From contig JAFLTG010000011.1 in the NCBI GenBank assembly GCA_022510545.1, forward strand, positions 1 through 49,500: DNA of 49,500 nt, written 5' to 3'. Positions 41,107-49,500 of the stretch are shown here, piece by piece. Origin of the DNA: Lachnospiraceae bacterium. Its GTDB lineage: Bacteria > Bacillota > Clostridia > Lachnospirales > Lachnospiraceae. Under the pieces are notes generated by a model that worked only from the letters and a program-made list of their open reading frames with translations, was not told the DNA's origin and made no database searches. Within the stretch, counting starts at the first letter, position 1, and the number at the start of each line of letters is the position of its first letter. Both the position numbers and the translations under genes were made by a program.

Positions 41107-42225
41107 TTATTTAAACAATTCAACCATATATTCCACCGCACCATACAACATCCCTGTATCAACCATAAACTCCGGATGATGAATCGGATGTCCGACTCCT
41201 GTACCGATTTTTATATAGCATCCCGGTATATTTTCTTCATAAAAAGCAAAATCATCTCCGCCTAAAGAGCTTTCTTCCACTGCGGTTGCAAGTGTCATTT
41301 CCTTTGCTTTTATCTCACACAGATTAACCATATCCTTATCATTATAAGTTGCCGGACAGCCTGCAATCCATTCCACATCCACTTCTGCGCCATAGGCTTT
41401 AGCCGTCATTTCCGCAATCTCGCGAAGCCTTCTTTCATAAAGGATACGGTCATCCCGCTCCATCGTCCGAACAGTTCCCTCCATAACTGCCTTATCCGGT
41501 ATCACATTCCATGTCGTTCCTGCACTTACCCTTGTTACACTTAATAACGATGGATGAAAAGCATTGACATTCCTGCTTACTATCGACTGCAGCGACAGTA
41601 TTATAGCTGCCGAAACCGGAATAGGATCAATACCGTCATCCGGATGCGCACCATGACAGCCCACACCCTTGACCGTAACAACAAAACGATCTACAGCAGC
41701 CGTCACATAACCTTCACGAATGGCAATCACTCCGGCAGCATTCGTTGGGTCTGCGTGAATCCCCCATATACGCTCAACATCATCCATTACATCCGTTTCC
41801 AGTATTTTCAATGCTCCAATCGAACTTTCTTCCGCCGGCTGAAAGATAATCTTGACGCTGCCTTTCAAATCCGCCTTATTTGCCTCAAGCAGTATCGCAC
41901 ATCCAATTCCAATCGTTATATGCATATCATGTCCGCAGGCATGCATTACTCCATCTTTATCGGATTTATAATCTAAATCAGTCTTCTCCTCAATCGGCAG
42001 TGCATCAATATCACACCGCAACGCCTGTACCGGCCCTTCCTTTTCTCCGCGCACAATTGCCACTAATCCGGTCTCAAGTTTATATGGTAGGATTTCTATA
42101 TTTTTTCCAGTCAAAATTTCTCTTATTTTTTGTGTTGTCCCATATTCCTTATAAGACAATTCCGGGTGCCTATGAAACCACTGAAAATATTCTTTTAATT
42201 CTTCTTCTAAATATTCTATATTCAT
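41107..42225 (-). CDS. M20 family amidohydrolase (N-acyl amino acid/hippurate hydrolase-like)
   Basis: FHRHPELSYKEYGT, LRCDIDALPIEEKT, MHACGHDMHI, FQPAEESSIGA, SLGGDDFAFYEENIPG. Confidence 0.92.
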   Translation of the reverse strand: MNIEYLEEELKEYFQWFHRHPELSYKEYGTTQKIREILTGKNIEILPYKLETGLVAIVRGEKEGPVQALRCDIDALPIEEKTDLDYKSDKDGVMHACGHDMHITIGIGCAILLEANKADLKGSVKIIFQPAEESSIGALKILETDVMDDVERIWGIHADPTNAAGVIAIREGYVTAAVDRFVVTVKGVGCHGAHPDDGIDPIPVSAAIILSLQSIVSRNVNAFHPSLLSVTRVSAGTTWNVIPDKAVMEGTVRTMERDDRILYERRLREIAEMTAKAYGAEVDVEWIAGCPATYNDKDMVNLCEIKAKEMTLATAVEESSLGGDDFAFYEENIPGCYIKIGTGVGHPIHHPEFMVDTGMLYGAVEYMVELFK

Positions 42226-42259
42226 GACAGACTCCTATCTCGTCCTGACAACTACAAAA

Positions 42260-43144
42260 CTACCTCATCTCACTATTAGGATCCAATGCATCCCTCAAAG
42301 CATCCCCGACAAAATTAATCGCCACCACCAGCACAACTATCATAAGTCCTGCTGGAATCCAAAGCCAGGGTTGATCCGTCAAAACAGTAAGCGACTGCGC
42401 ACCGTTAAGCATATTTCCTAAGCTTGCCGTCGGCGGCTGCACTCCCATACCAAGAAAACTAAGTGCCGCCTCATCCAGCATAGATAAAGCAAGTACAGAA
42501 GTTGCATAAACAAGAATCGGTGCAATAGTATTCGGTAATATTTCAGAAAATAAAATATGTCTAAGCGGCATTCCCGCCACAATATTTCCTTTAATAAAAT
42601 TAGTTTCACGAAGAGATAATACATTTCCCCTGACCAGTCTGGCAATTCCCGGCCAATCCACAAAACCGAGTATAAGAATGATATTCCACAATCCCGGCTT
42701 AAAAATAGCTGCCGCAACAAGCACCAGCAAAATATAGGGAAATGACATTACCATATCCGTAAACCGCATGATGATCATATCAGCCACTCCGCCGAAATAT
42801 CCTGCCACCAACCCCAGAATAACCCCTATTACTGTAGATATCAGAGTAGCCATAACTCCTACCAGCAGTGATATTCTCGTAGCATATAAAAGTCTGCTTA
42901 AGACATCTCGCCCTATCTGGTCTGTACCGAGTAGGAACTCCTTATTTGGTGCACCTCTGAAACTTCCCACAATAGCATCAGGATCATATGGTGCAATAAC
43001 GGGTGCAAGAACCGCTGCACCGCATAAAATTGCCAGAACGATCAGGCTTATTGATGCCAGATGATGCCTTTTAAACCTTCTAAATACTGTCTGAAAATAG
43101 CTTTCTGTAGAGATTTTATCAATGTTATTTGTTTCCGATTTCAT
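42260..43144 (-). CDS. dppC: Peptide ABC transporter permease (DppC/OppC)
   Basis: LAPVIAPYDPDAIVG, LLGTDQIGRDVLSRLLYATRISL, EAALSFLGMGVQPPTASLGNML; start reassigned to MKSETNN. Confidence 0.92.
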   Translation of the reverse strand: MKSETNNIDKISTESYFQTVFRRFKRHHLASISLIVLAILCGAAVLAPVIAPYDPDAIVGSFRGAPNKEFLLGTDQIGRDVLSRLLYATRISLLVGVMATLISTVIGVILGLVAGYFGGVADMIIMRFTDMVMSFPYILLVLVAAAIFKPGLWNIILILGFVDWPGIARLVRGNVLSLRETNFIKGNIVAGMPLRHILFSEILPNTIAPILVYATSVLALSMLDEAALSFLGMGVQPPTASLGNMLNGAQSLTVLTDQPWLWIPAGLMIVVLVVAINFVGDALRDALDPNSEMR

Positions 43145-43201
43145 TATAACCTCCACGCCTTTCTTAAGATGAAAAATCAATTTTCACCCGCATGATTGTT
43201 A

Positions 43202-44149
43202 CTATTGCAACTGTATAGTCGGATCAACCAATGCATATAAAATATCCGTAATCAGATTTCCGACTAAAACGACAACTGCCGAGAGCAGACATACTCCCAT
43301 AATAACCGGATAATCCCTGTTACTTATTGCGCTCATAGTCATAAGACCAAGCCCCGGCCACGAGAACACCTGTTCGATTATTATTGCGCCACCAAAAAGC
43401 ACCGGAATCTCCATTCCAATTACTGTAACGATAGGTACCAGCGCATTTCTAAGTGCGTGCTTATAAATAACCTTAAACCTTCCGATACCTTTTGCCCGTG
43501 CTGTCCTGAGATAATCCTGCTGCAGGATTTCCAGTACGGCACTTCTGATGTAACGAATATTGCTTCCTGCCATAGAAGCAGCCAGTACTATTACAGGCAT
43601 TACCATATGCTTTGCTACATCCCCCGCCGTAGCCTTTATCCCAAGCGTACTCATACCGCTTGACGGCAGAACTCCGAATTTTATTGTAAAAATATAAATC
43701 AATAACAAAGACAGGAAAAATCCCGGAATACTGCTTCCAAGAAACGAAAGTGTTACCACCGTATAATCGCCTTTGGAATACTGGTGTATTGCACTGTATA
43801 TCCCTGCAGGTATCGCAATAAAAAGACTTATGATCAAAGACACTCCCATTAGCAGCAAAGTAGGTCCCAGATGACTTCCTATCATAGAACTTACCGACTG
43901 ATAGGACTTAACCGAGTATCCCAGATTTCCGTGTAACAGCTGCTCCAACCATATGAAATACTGTATATAAAAAGGTTTATCCAAACCCATTGCAATCCTT
44001 TTAGCTTCCAGGGCTCCCTCTGATACACGCGGACCCTGCAGCATAGAAAGCGGACTTCCTGCCATACACATAATTGCGTAATCAATGATTGTAATTCCAA
44101 TCAAAACAGGAATCGCTATTAAAATTCTTTTCAATATATATTTTCCCAT
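43202..44149 (-). CDS. dppB: Peptide ABC transporter permease (DppB/OppB)
   Basis: MGKYILKRILIAIPVLIGI, LDKPFYIQYFIWLEQLLHGNLGYS, RTARAKGIGRFKVIYKHALRNALVPIVTVIG. Confidence 0.93.
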   Translation of the reverse strand: MGKYILKRILIAIPVLIGITIIDYAIMCMAGSPLSMLQGPRVSEGALEAKRIAMGLDKPFYIQYFIWLEQLLHGNLGYSVKSYQSVSSMIGSHLGPTLLLMGVSLIISLFIAIPAGIYSAIHQYSKGDYTVVTLSFLGSSIPGFFLSLLLIYIFTIKFGVLPSSGMSTLGIKATAGDVAKHMVMPVIVLAASMAGSNIRYIRSAVLEILQQDYLRTARAKGIGRFKVIYKHALRNALVPIVTVIGMEIPVLFGGAIIIEQVFSWPGLGLMTMSAISNRDYPVIMGVCLLSAVVVLVGNLITDILYALVDPTIQLQ

Positions 44150-44166
44150 CAGCAATTACCTTTCCG

Positions 44167-45159
44167 CTATTTACCCATAACACAGGGGCAGGCCGCATAG
44201 TGCTCTTTGCCCACTTTGGTCATTACTTCCTGCATCTTTGGTTCATCCAAACTGCACTTTTCCTTCACATGCGGACATCTGGTATGAAACCTGCAGCCTG
44301 ACGGCGGCTCCATACTGCTGCCTATATCTCCCTGTAAAAGTCCGCGCCCACTGTCCGCATCTTCAGGGTCGGGCACCGGTACTGCATCAATCAAAGCCTG
44401 CGTGTAAGGATGTACCGGATTATTAAAAACTTCCTTGGCATCTCCTATCTCAACAATCTTACCAAGATACATTACCGCAATTCTGTCGCTTACATAATTA
44501 ACTGCGCCAAGCCCATGTCCTACAAAAAGCAGTGTCAGATTAAGCTCTTTCTGAAGGCTTTTTAACAGATTAAGAATCTGTGCCTGAATCGATACATCCA
44601 GCGCACTTACAGGTTCGTCACATACAATGAACTCAGGATTCAGTGAAAGGGCCTTGGCAATGCCAATTCTCTGACGCTGTCCACCGGAAAATTCATGAGG
44701 ATATCTTCCAAGCACATTTTGTGACAAACCTACCATATCTAATATTTTAAGTATATCTTTCTCCACGGTATCCTTAGTCGAAATATTATGATACAGCATA
44801 GGCTGTGCCAAAATTTCATAAATATGTTTTCTTGGATTCAATGAAGAATACGGATCCTGAAATACCATCTGAAGGCCGGTACGCACATCCTGCATTTCAG
44901 ATTTTTTCATCTCCGACAGATTTTTACCCTTATAATAAATAGTTCCGGCCGTAGGTTTTTCAAGCCCTACCAGCTGTCTTCCGACAGTAGATTTTCCCGA
45001 ACCGGACTCACCTACCAGTCCTAAAATCTCTCCCCGGTTTATGGAAAAGCTTACTCCGTCCACTGCCTTCACATAACCTAAAGTATGTGTAACAATGCCG
45101 CCTTTTACAGGGTAATATTTTTTCATGTTTTCTACTTGTATCAGTGGAACAGTTTCCAT
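44167..45159 (-). CDS. dppF: Peptide ABC transporter ATP-binding protein (DppF/OppF)
   Basis: GLVGESGSGKSTVGR, FSGGQRQRIGIAKAL, VCDEPVSALDVSIQAQ, CRFHTRCPHVKEKC. Confidence 0.94.
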   Translation of the reverse strand: METVPLIQVENMKKYYPVKGGIVTHTLGYVKAVDGVSFSINRGEILGLVGESGSGKSTVGRQLVGLEKPTAGTIYYKGKNLSEMKKSEMQDVRTGLQMVFQDPYSSLNPRKHIYEILAQPMLYHNISTKDTVEKDILKILDMVGLSQNVLGRYPHEFSGGQRQRIGIAKALSLNPEFIVCDEPVSALDVSIQAQILNLLKSLQKELNLTLLFVGHGLGAVNYVSDRIAVMYLGKIVEIGDAKEVFNNPVHPYTQALIDAVPVPDPEDADSGRGLLQGDIGSSMEPPSGCRFHTRCPHVKEKCSLDEPKMQEVMTKVGKEHYAACPCVMGK

Positions 45160-45176
45160 TTTGTTATACCTTTCTC

Positions 45177-46148
45177 TTAAACTGCAAATTTCTGCCTTAC
45201 ACACTTTGCCGTGTGGTCCTGTGCAAACTCATAATCTTTTTGCGGCTTATCACATTCAGACCTGTAACGCTCGCAGCGTCCCGCAAAACGGCAGCCTTCA
45301 ATATCATCATAGTTTTCCGGCACAATACCCGGTATAGAAAAAAGCTGTCTGTCCTCACCGTCCCGTATTGACGGTATTGATGCAAGCAGAGCCTGAGTAT
45401 AAGGATGCTTGGGATTATTAAAAAGTTCCTTAACCGATGCTTCCTCTATCAGCTGACCCGCATACATAACAAGCACTCTGTCAGCCATCTGTGCAACCAG
45501 ACCAATATCATGGGTAATCAAAATGACAGCCATGTCATTTTCTTGCTGCAGCTCTTTTAATAGTTTCATAATCTGAGCCTGTATAGTAACGTCTAATGCA
45601 GTAGTAGGTTCATCTGCAATCAAAAGCTTGGGATTGCAGGAAAGTGCCATTGCAATCATTACCCTCTGCCGCATACCCCCGGAAAGAGTATGGGGATATT
45701 TCTTCATTGTTGCTTCCGCATCAGGCATTCCAACCTTTTGTAACAGCATAATAGCCCTCTCTCTGGCCTCTTTCTTAGATAATCTCATATGAGTTATGAT
45801 ACTCTCCGTAATCTGGCTGCCTACGGTAAAGACAGGATTCAGTGAAGTAAGAGGATCCTGAAATATCATTGTTATCTGATTTCCTCTTATCTCATCCAAT
45901 TCTTTTTCCGTCAGGCTAAGCAGGTTTTTTCCATCGAATATGACCTTTCCGTCCGTTACTTCTCCGTTTCTTGCAAGAAGACCCATAATCGAAAGTGAAG
46001 TCACGCTCTTCCCGCAGCCGGATTCACCCACTATACAGACAAACTCACCCTTATCCACATGAAAATCAATATGGTCTACTCTTATATTTGTACCAAAATC
46101 TCCCTTGAACGATGTTGTAAGATTTTCAACTTCTAATAAATGCGACAT
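45177..46148 (-). CDS. dppD: Peptide ABC transporter ATP-binding protein (DppD/OppD)
   Basis: CIVGESGCGKSVTSLSIMGL, LSGGMRQRVMIAMAL, IADEPTTALDVTIQAQ, CRFAGRCERYRSEC; start reassigned to MSHLLEVENL. Confidence 0.94.
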   Translation of the reverse strand: MSHLLEVENLTTSFKGDFGTNIRVDHIDFHVDKGEFVCIVGESGCGKSVTSLSIMGLLARNGEVTDGKVIFDGKNLLSLTEKELDEIRGNQITMIFQDPLTSLNPVFTVGSQITESIITHMRLSKKEARERAIMLLQKVGMPDAEATMKKYPHTLSGGMRQRVMIAMALSCNPKLLIADEPTTALDVTIQAQIMKLLKELQQENDMAVILITHDIGLVAQMADRVLVMYAGQLIEEASVKELFNNPKHPYTQALLASIPSIRDGEDRQLFSIPGIVPENYDDIEGCRFAGRCERYRSECDKPQKDYEFAQDHTAKCVRQKFAV

Positions 46149-46176
46149 AGCCTCTCTCCATTTATTATTATACAAA

Positions 46177-46207
46177 TACCACAGACGGTCATATACCATC
46201 TGTGGTA
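46177..46207 (-). promoter_or_regulatory. Hairpin between substrate-binding protein gene and dppD
   Basis: TACCACAGATGG-TATATGA-CCGTCTGTGGTA, 12 pairs with one U-G wobble on the minus strand, no following T-run. Confidence 0.6.
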
Positions 46208-46264
46208 CTTCACTTAACGCTTATAATAACATATCACTATTCCGTACTGCAAGCACTAAAAGAA

Positions 46265-47977
46265 TTATTCTGCAATCTCCCACTCATGCACATTTGCAAA
46301 AGTACCGTAAACATTGGAATTTACATTTTTAACACGCTTACTTACCGCTCCCTGTGCACTGATAATATATGCTGAGAACATCGGAACATCTTCCTGTACT
46401 TTCGTATCAACAATTGTATAACAGTCTCTTATCTCATCAATGCTTCCGGCAGTCTGGGTCGCCTCTAAAGCCTCATTTATTTCATCATCTGCATATCCGG
46501 TCCAGCTTCCCTCACCGCCGAGCAGCCATGCCACATCCGGATAAGGATCTACAGGTGCATAAGTATACTGTACAGCGAAGAAATCATAATCGGTTGTTCC
46601 GGCTATCTCCATCAATCCGGCAAGGTCTCTTTGAGTAACTTCGACCTTGATACCTACCTCTGCCCATTGAGCAACCATAACCTGAGCCGCATTAACAAAC
46701 GCACCGTCACCTGAATTTACAAAGAAACGCAGGGTCTGTGAACCATCCCAGCCGGCTTCGTCAAGCAGTTCTTTAGCTTTCTCGGGATTATATTCCAGAG
46801 GTGTTATGCTGCTATCATAAAACGGTCCTGCAGAAGAAAGGAAACCGTCCACAACCTCACCATGACCTTTCATAAGTTCATTTAAAATCTTGTTTCTGTC
46901 AATTGCATATACAAGTGCCTGACGAACTCTCGCATCAGGAATATTTTCTGTCTGGATAAATACGGACTGATTTGTAACCGGCGAACCGTATACAACATCT
47001 ATATTATCAAGAGCTTCAATATTTTCATAATCTTCCTGAGGAATTGCAGTCATTGTATGGTGTGTCATATCAATTTCCCCGGACTGAAGTCCTGCGTAAA
47101 CCTGGCTTGAATCCACTATACGGAAATTGAGGTTGTCAATCTTAGGCGCACCTTTCCAATAGTTCTCATTGGATTTATAAGAAATATAATGATCAACATC
47201 ATAATCTGTTAAGATATAAGGACCGCTTACCACATCAGGATGATTGAACCAATCCAGTGTTGAAAGCTCATCCTCAGTGTAATCACCAAGTATATGTTTA
47301 GGCAGCGTATGAATATAGTAAGCATAAGTATTCTCAAAGGTTGTCATTGCAATAGGATATTTGGTAGTAAACTGAATGGTTTTCTCATCAATAACCTGCA
47401 CACCTTCAACACTCTCAGCTCCCTCTTCTACAAATCCATCATCATCAACGCCTTCAAATGCATAAAGCATATAGGTCGGATTGGCAATTACAGGGCTTGC
47501 CATGCGCAGGAAGGTAAACTCTACATCCTCTGCCGTAACAGGCGTACCGTCTGACCATGTTGCTTTCTCATCAATATGAACAACAAAATTGATATTGTCA
47601 TCAGTGGTAACGGAATCTGCCAACATCGGCTGAAAGTTTAGCTCACCGTCCAAATCTACCAATGGAAGGAATTCCATTGCTATGGCATACTTATTGATCC
47701 AAGTCTGGTCTACGACAAGCGGGCTGACTCCACCCAGCGAATCCGTAACACCAATGTTTACACTGCTTATCCCATCTGAGCCAGCAGCATCATTATTTTC
47801 ACTTCCTGAATCATTGGATTCCGTAACATCATTGTTTTCATTTACTGAATCATTAGATTCCGTAATATTATTGCTTTCATTTCCTGAGTCATTAGCTGTT
47901 GAACCACAGCCTGCCGTTGCAAACAGCATTGCTGATACAAGCGTCCAACTAAGTGCCTTACTAATAAATCTTTTCAT
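46265..47977 (-). CDS. Peptide ABC transporter substrate-binding lipoprotein (SBP family 5)
   Basis: Lipobox LFATAGC; ATWSDGTPVTAEDVEFTF, ARVRQALVYAIDRNKI, YNPEKAKELLDEAGW. Confidence 0.93.
   Translation of the reverse strand: MKRFISKALSWTLVSAMLFATAGCGSTANDSGNESNNITESNDSVNENNDVTESNDSGSENNDAAGSDGISSVNIGVTDSLGGVSPLVVDQTWINKYAIAMEFLPLVDLDGELNFQPMLADSVTTDDNINFVVHIDEKATWSDGTPVTAEDVEFTFLRMASPVIANPTYMLYAFEGVDDDGFVEEGAESVEGVQVIDEKTIQFTTKYPIAMTTFENTYAYYIHTLPKHILGDYTEDELSTLDWFNHPDVVSGPYILTDYDVDHYISYKSNENYWKGAPKIDNLNFRIVDSSQVYAGLQSGEIDMTHHTMTAIPQEDYENIEALDNIDVVYGSPVTNQSVFIQTENIPDARVRQALVYAIDRNKILNELMKGHGEVVDGFLSSAGPFYDSSITPLEYNPEKAKELLDEAGWDGSQTLRFFVNSGDGAFVNAAQVMVAQWAEVGIKVEVTQRDLAGLMEIAGTTDYDFFAVQYTYAPVDPYPDVAWLLGGEGSWTGYADDEINEALEATQTAGSIDEIRDCYTIVDTKVQEDVPMFSAYIISAQGAVSKRVKNVNSNVYGTFANVHEWEIAE
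47784..47900 (-). repeat. Three 39-bp tandem repeat units encoding an Asn/Ser/Glu-rich linker
   Basis: Units 47784-47822, 47823-47861, 47862-47900 encode variants of ESNDSxNENNDVT after the lipidated Cys. Confidence 0.85.
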
Positions 47978-48153
47978 TTCACTCCTCCTATTCATTTCCT
48001 ACTATTCACATAGGAACTGTGGTATAATTATATTTCTATATATTTCCATTGTCAATATTTTTTATATAAAAAGCTCTTTTTATAAACCGTTTTTTGACGT
48101 AATTCCCCAATTATCGGGCTTTTAAGCATACATGAGTGTATAATAGCATATTC

Positions 48154-48182
48154 TTGACAAAAAAGGCAATACATTGTATATT
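48154..48182 (+). promoter_or_regulatory. Sigma-A type promoter for the C39-like gene
   Basis: TTGACA, 17-bp spacer, TATATT; about 50 bp upstream of the ATG at 48233. Confidence 0.7.
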
Positions 48183-48232
48183 ACAATCACTTTCATAGGA
48201 CGAATTTCGTTAGTCAACAAAATGGAGGAAAT

Positions 48233-48874
48233 ATGAAAAATTTACTTAATTACCAATCCAGCGAGTACGATTGTGGCCCTGTTACACTCACTAATGCAAT
48301 GCGTTACCTCTTTGACAGGGAAGTGCTTTATCCTGATATAATTAAATATATAATGCTATATTGTCTTGATTCTTATAATGAAAAGGGAGAAATAGGCAAG
48401 CTTGGTACTTCTGCATCTGCAATGATGTTTCTTGCCAACTGGATGAATCAGTTTGGTAAGATGAAAAATTTTCCGGTTGCCTGTGAATTTTTATCAGGAG
48501 ATGATGTATATATAAGTCAGGACAGCAAAATTCTCTGCGCCCTGCAACAGGGAGGTGTTGTTGTGCTGCGCCTGTATCTGGAAGTCGCACATTATGTACT
48601 TTTGACCGGAATAGAAGGTGATAGCCTTTACATTTTTGATCCCTACTATGAAGAAGAAGACGATCCTGAATTTGATGCTGAATATTATGACCCCGGTATC
48701 ACATTTATAAATGACCAGCCCAAACGGGCCAACCGCTTGATCTCAATTGAAAAACTTAACCGTACCACGAAAAATTTTTACGAAATGGGACCTTATGATA
48801 TCCGGGAGGCGGTCATCATCTTTAACACTGACACCCGCCTCCTTCCGGAAAATACCATTGACTATTTTATTTAG
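48233..48874 (+). CDS. Peptidase C39-like cysteine protease fold protein
   Basis: NYQSSEYDCGPVTLTNAMRYLF (Q...DCG), VAHYVLLTGIEGDSLYIFDPYYEEE (His/Asp); RBS ATGGAGGAA. Confidence 0.7.
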   Translation: MKNLLNYQSSEYDCGPVTLTNAMRYLFDREVLYPDIIKYIMLYCLDSYNEKGEIGKLGTSASAMMFLANWMNQFGKMKNFPVACEFLSGDDVYISQDSKILCALQQGGVVVLRLYLEVAHYVLLTGIEGDSLYIFDPYYEEEDDPEFDAEYYDPGITFINDQPKRANRLISIEKLNRTTKNFYEMGPYDIREAVIIFNTDTRLLPENTIDYFI

Positions 48875-48877
48875 CTT

Positions 48878-49423
48878 TTATTGCTCCATCTGTCTGCCTA
48901 GGAAGCCTGCGGCAGACTGGATGAGCTTCTGTTCTACTTCGCCCATCTTCGACTTATTATCCATTTCCAGTAAAATCACAGAGCCGATAACATCACCTTC
49001 ACATATGATAGGACTTATTGCTTCATACTGATATTCATCATCATATTCATGACAGACCGAAATGAAATTTCTGTCTCCTTTTGCTGCTACTACGCTTTCC
49101 CTGTTATTGATTTTTTCTTCCAGATCTTTGCTGATGGATTTCCCAAGGACATTCTTCATACCTCCGGAAACAGCAATAAACTGATCTCTGTCAGATATCA
49201 TTGCAATATGGCCTGACACCTGTGCCATACTTTCTGCATACTGCTTGGCAAATGTTCCCATCTCCCCGATAGGAGAATATTTCTTTAAAATAATCTCGCC
49301 TTCCCTGTCAGTATAGATTTCAAGCGGATCTGCCTCTCTGATACGGAGCGTACGACGAATTTCCTTAGGAATTACAATACGCCCAAGGTCATCTATTCTT
49401 CTAACAATTCCTGTTGCTTTCAT
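48878..49423 (-). CDS. spoVT: Stage V sporulation protein T (AbrB-type regulator)
   Basis: MKATGIVRRIDDLGRIVIPKEIRRTLRIREADPLEIYTDREGEIILKKYSPIGE followed by a GAF-like domain. Confidence 0.95.
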   Translation of the reverse strand: MKATGIVRRIDDLGRIVIPKEIRRTLRIREADPLEIYTDREGEIILKKYSPIGEMGTFAKQYAESMAQVSGHIAMISDRDQFIAVSGGMKNVLGKSISKDLEEKINNRESVVAAKGDRNFISVCHEYDDEYQYEAISPIICEGDVIGSVILLEMDNKSKMGEVEQKLIQSAAGFLGRQMEQ

Positions 49424-49500
49424 AAACTCAAAACCTCCATCTATTCTAATAGTATTTTATATAAGTCGTGCTACTAGTATCTGTAAATGGTGGGAGTTTA

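Noticed and set aside
45177-46199. Overlap between dppD and dppF ORFs (45177-45204) as given
   Set aside because: Caused by over-extended starts; using METVPL (45159) and MSHLLE (46148), both with plausible ribosome-binding sites, removes the overlap.
1-49500. CRISPR arrays, tRNA/rRNA genes, prophage, intact insertion sequences
   Set aside because: None recognised; the short tandem repeats seen are all inside coding regions or the 37-bp duplication.

Overview
The window looks like a low-GC Gram-positive, spore-forming chromosome, probably Lachnospiraceae/Clostridia (inferred from gene content). Most genes are on the minus strand. Housekeeping and metabolic genes: partial pyrC, plsC, an aconitase-family hydratase, hflX, glgP, ileS, pncB, and a peptide ABC transporter operon ending in an M20 amidohydrolase. 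Sporulation genes: spoIID, a spoIIQ-like LytM gene, and spoVT. Three very large secreted proteins are present: a transglutaminase/Big_2 protein, a PL1 pectate lyase with InlB-type repeats, and a 2.4-kaa protein whose N-terminal half is four tandem copies of a ~300-aa module I cannot assign to any family. Main points for follow-up: (1) the four-copy module in the giant protein; (2) two degenerate enzymes in one spoIID gene cluster (LytM/M23 and GH9) that appear to have lost catalytic residues; (3) a two-hairpin RNA leader with G-U wobble evidence and an alternative pairing, upstream of a leaderless EF-hand protein; (4) a 37-bp near-perfect palindrome inside a DUF1016/YhcG gene, so both strands encode PEIFHTxCGKSQ; (5) acidic tandem-repeat insertions inside surface proteins; (6) a shared C-terminal module on two otherwise different exoproteins. 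I saw no tRNA, rRNA, CRISPR or intact mobile element. All calls come from reading the sequence; no database search was run.
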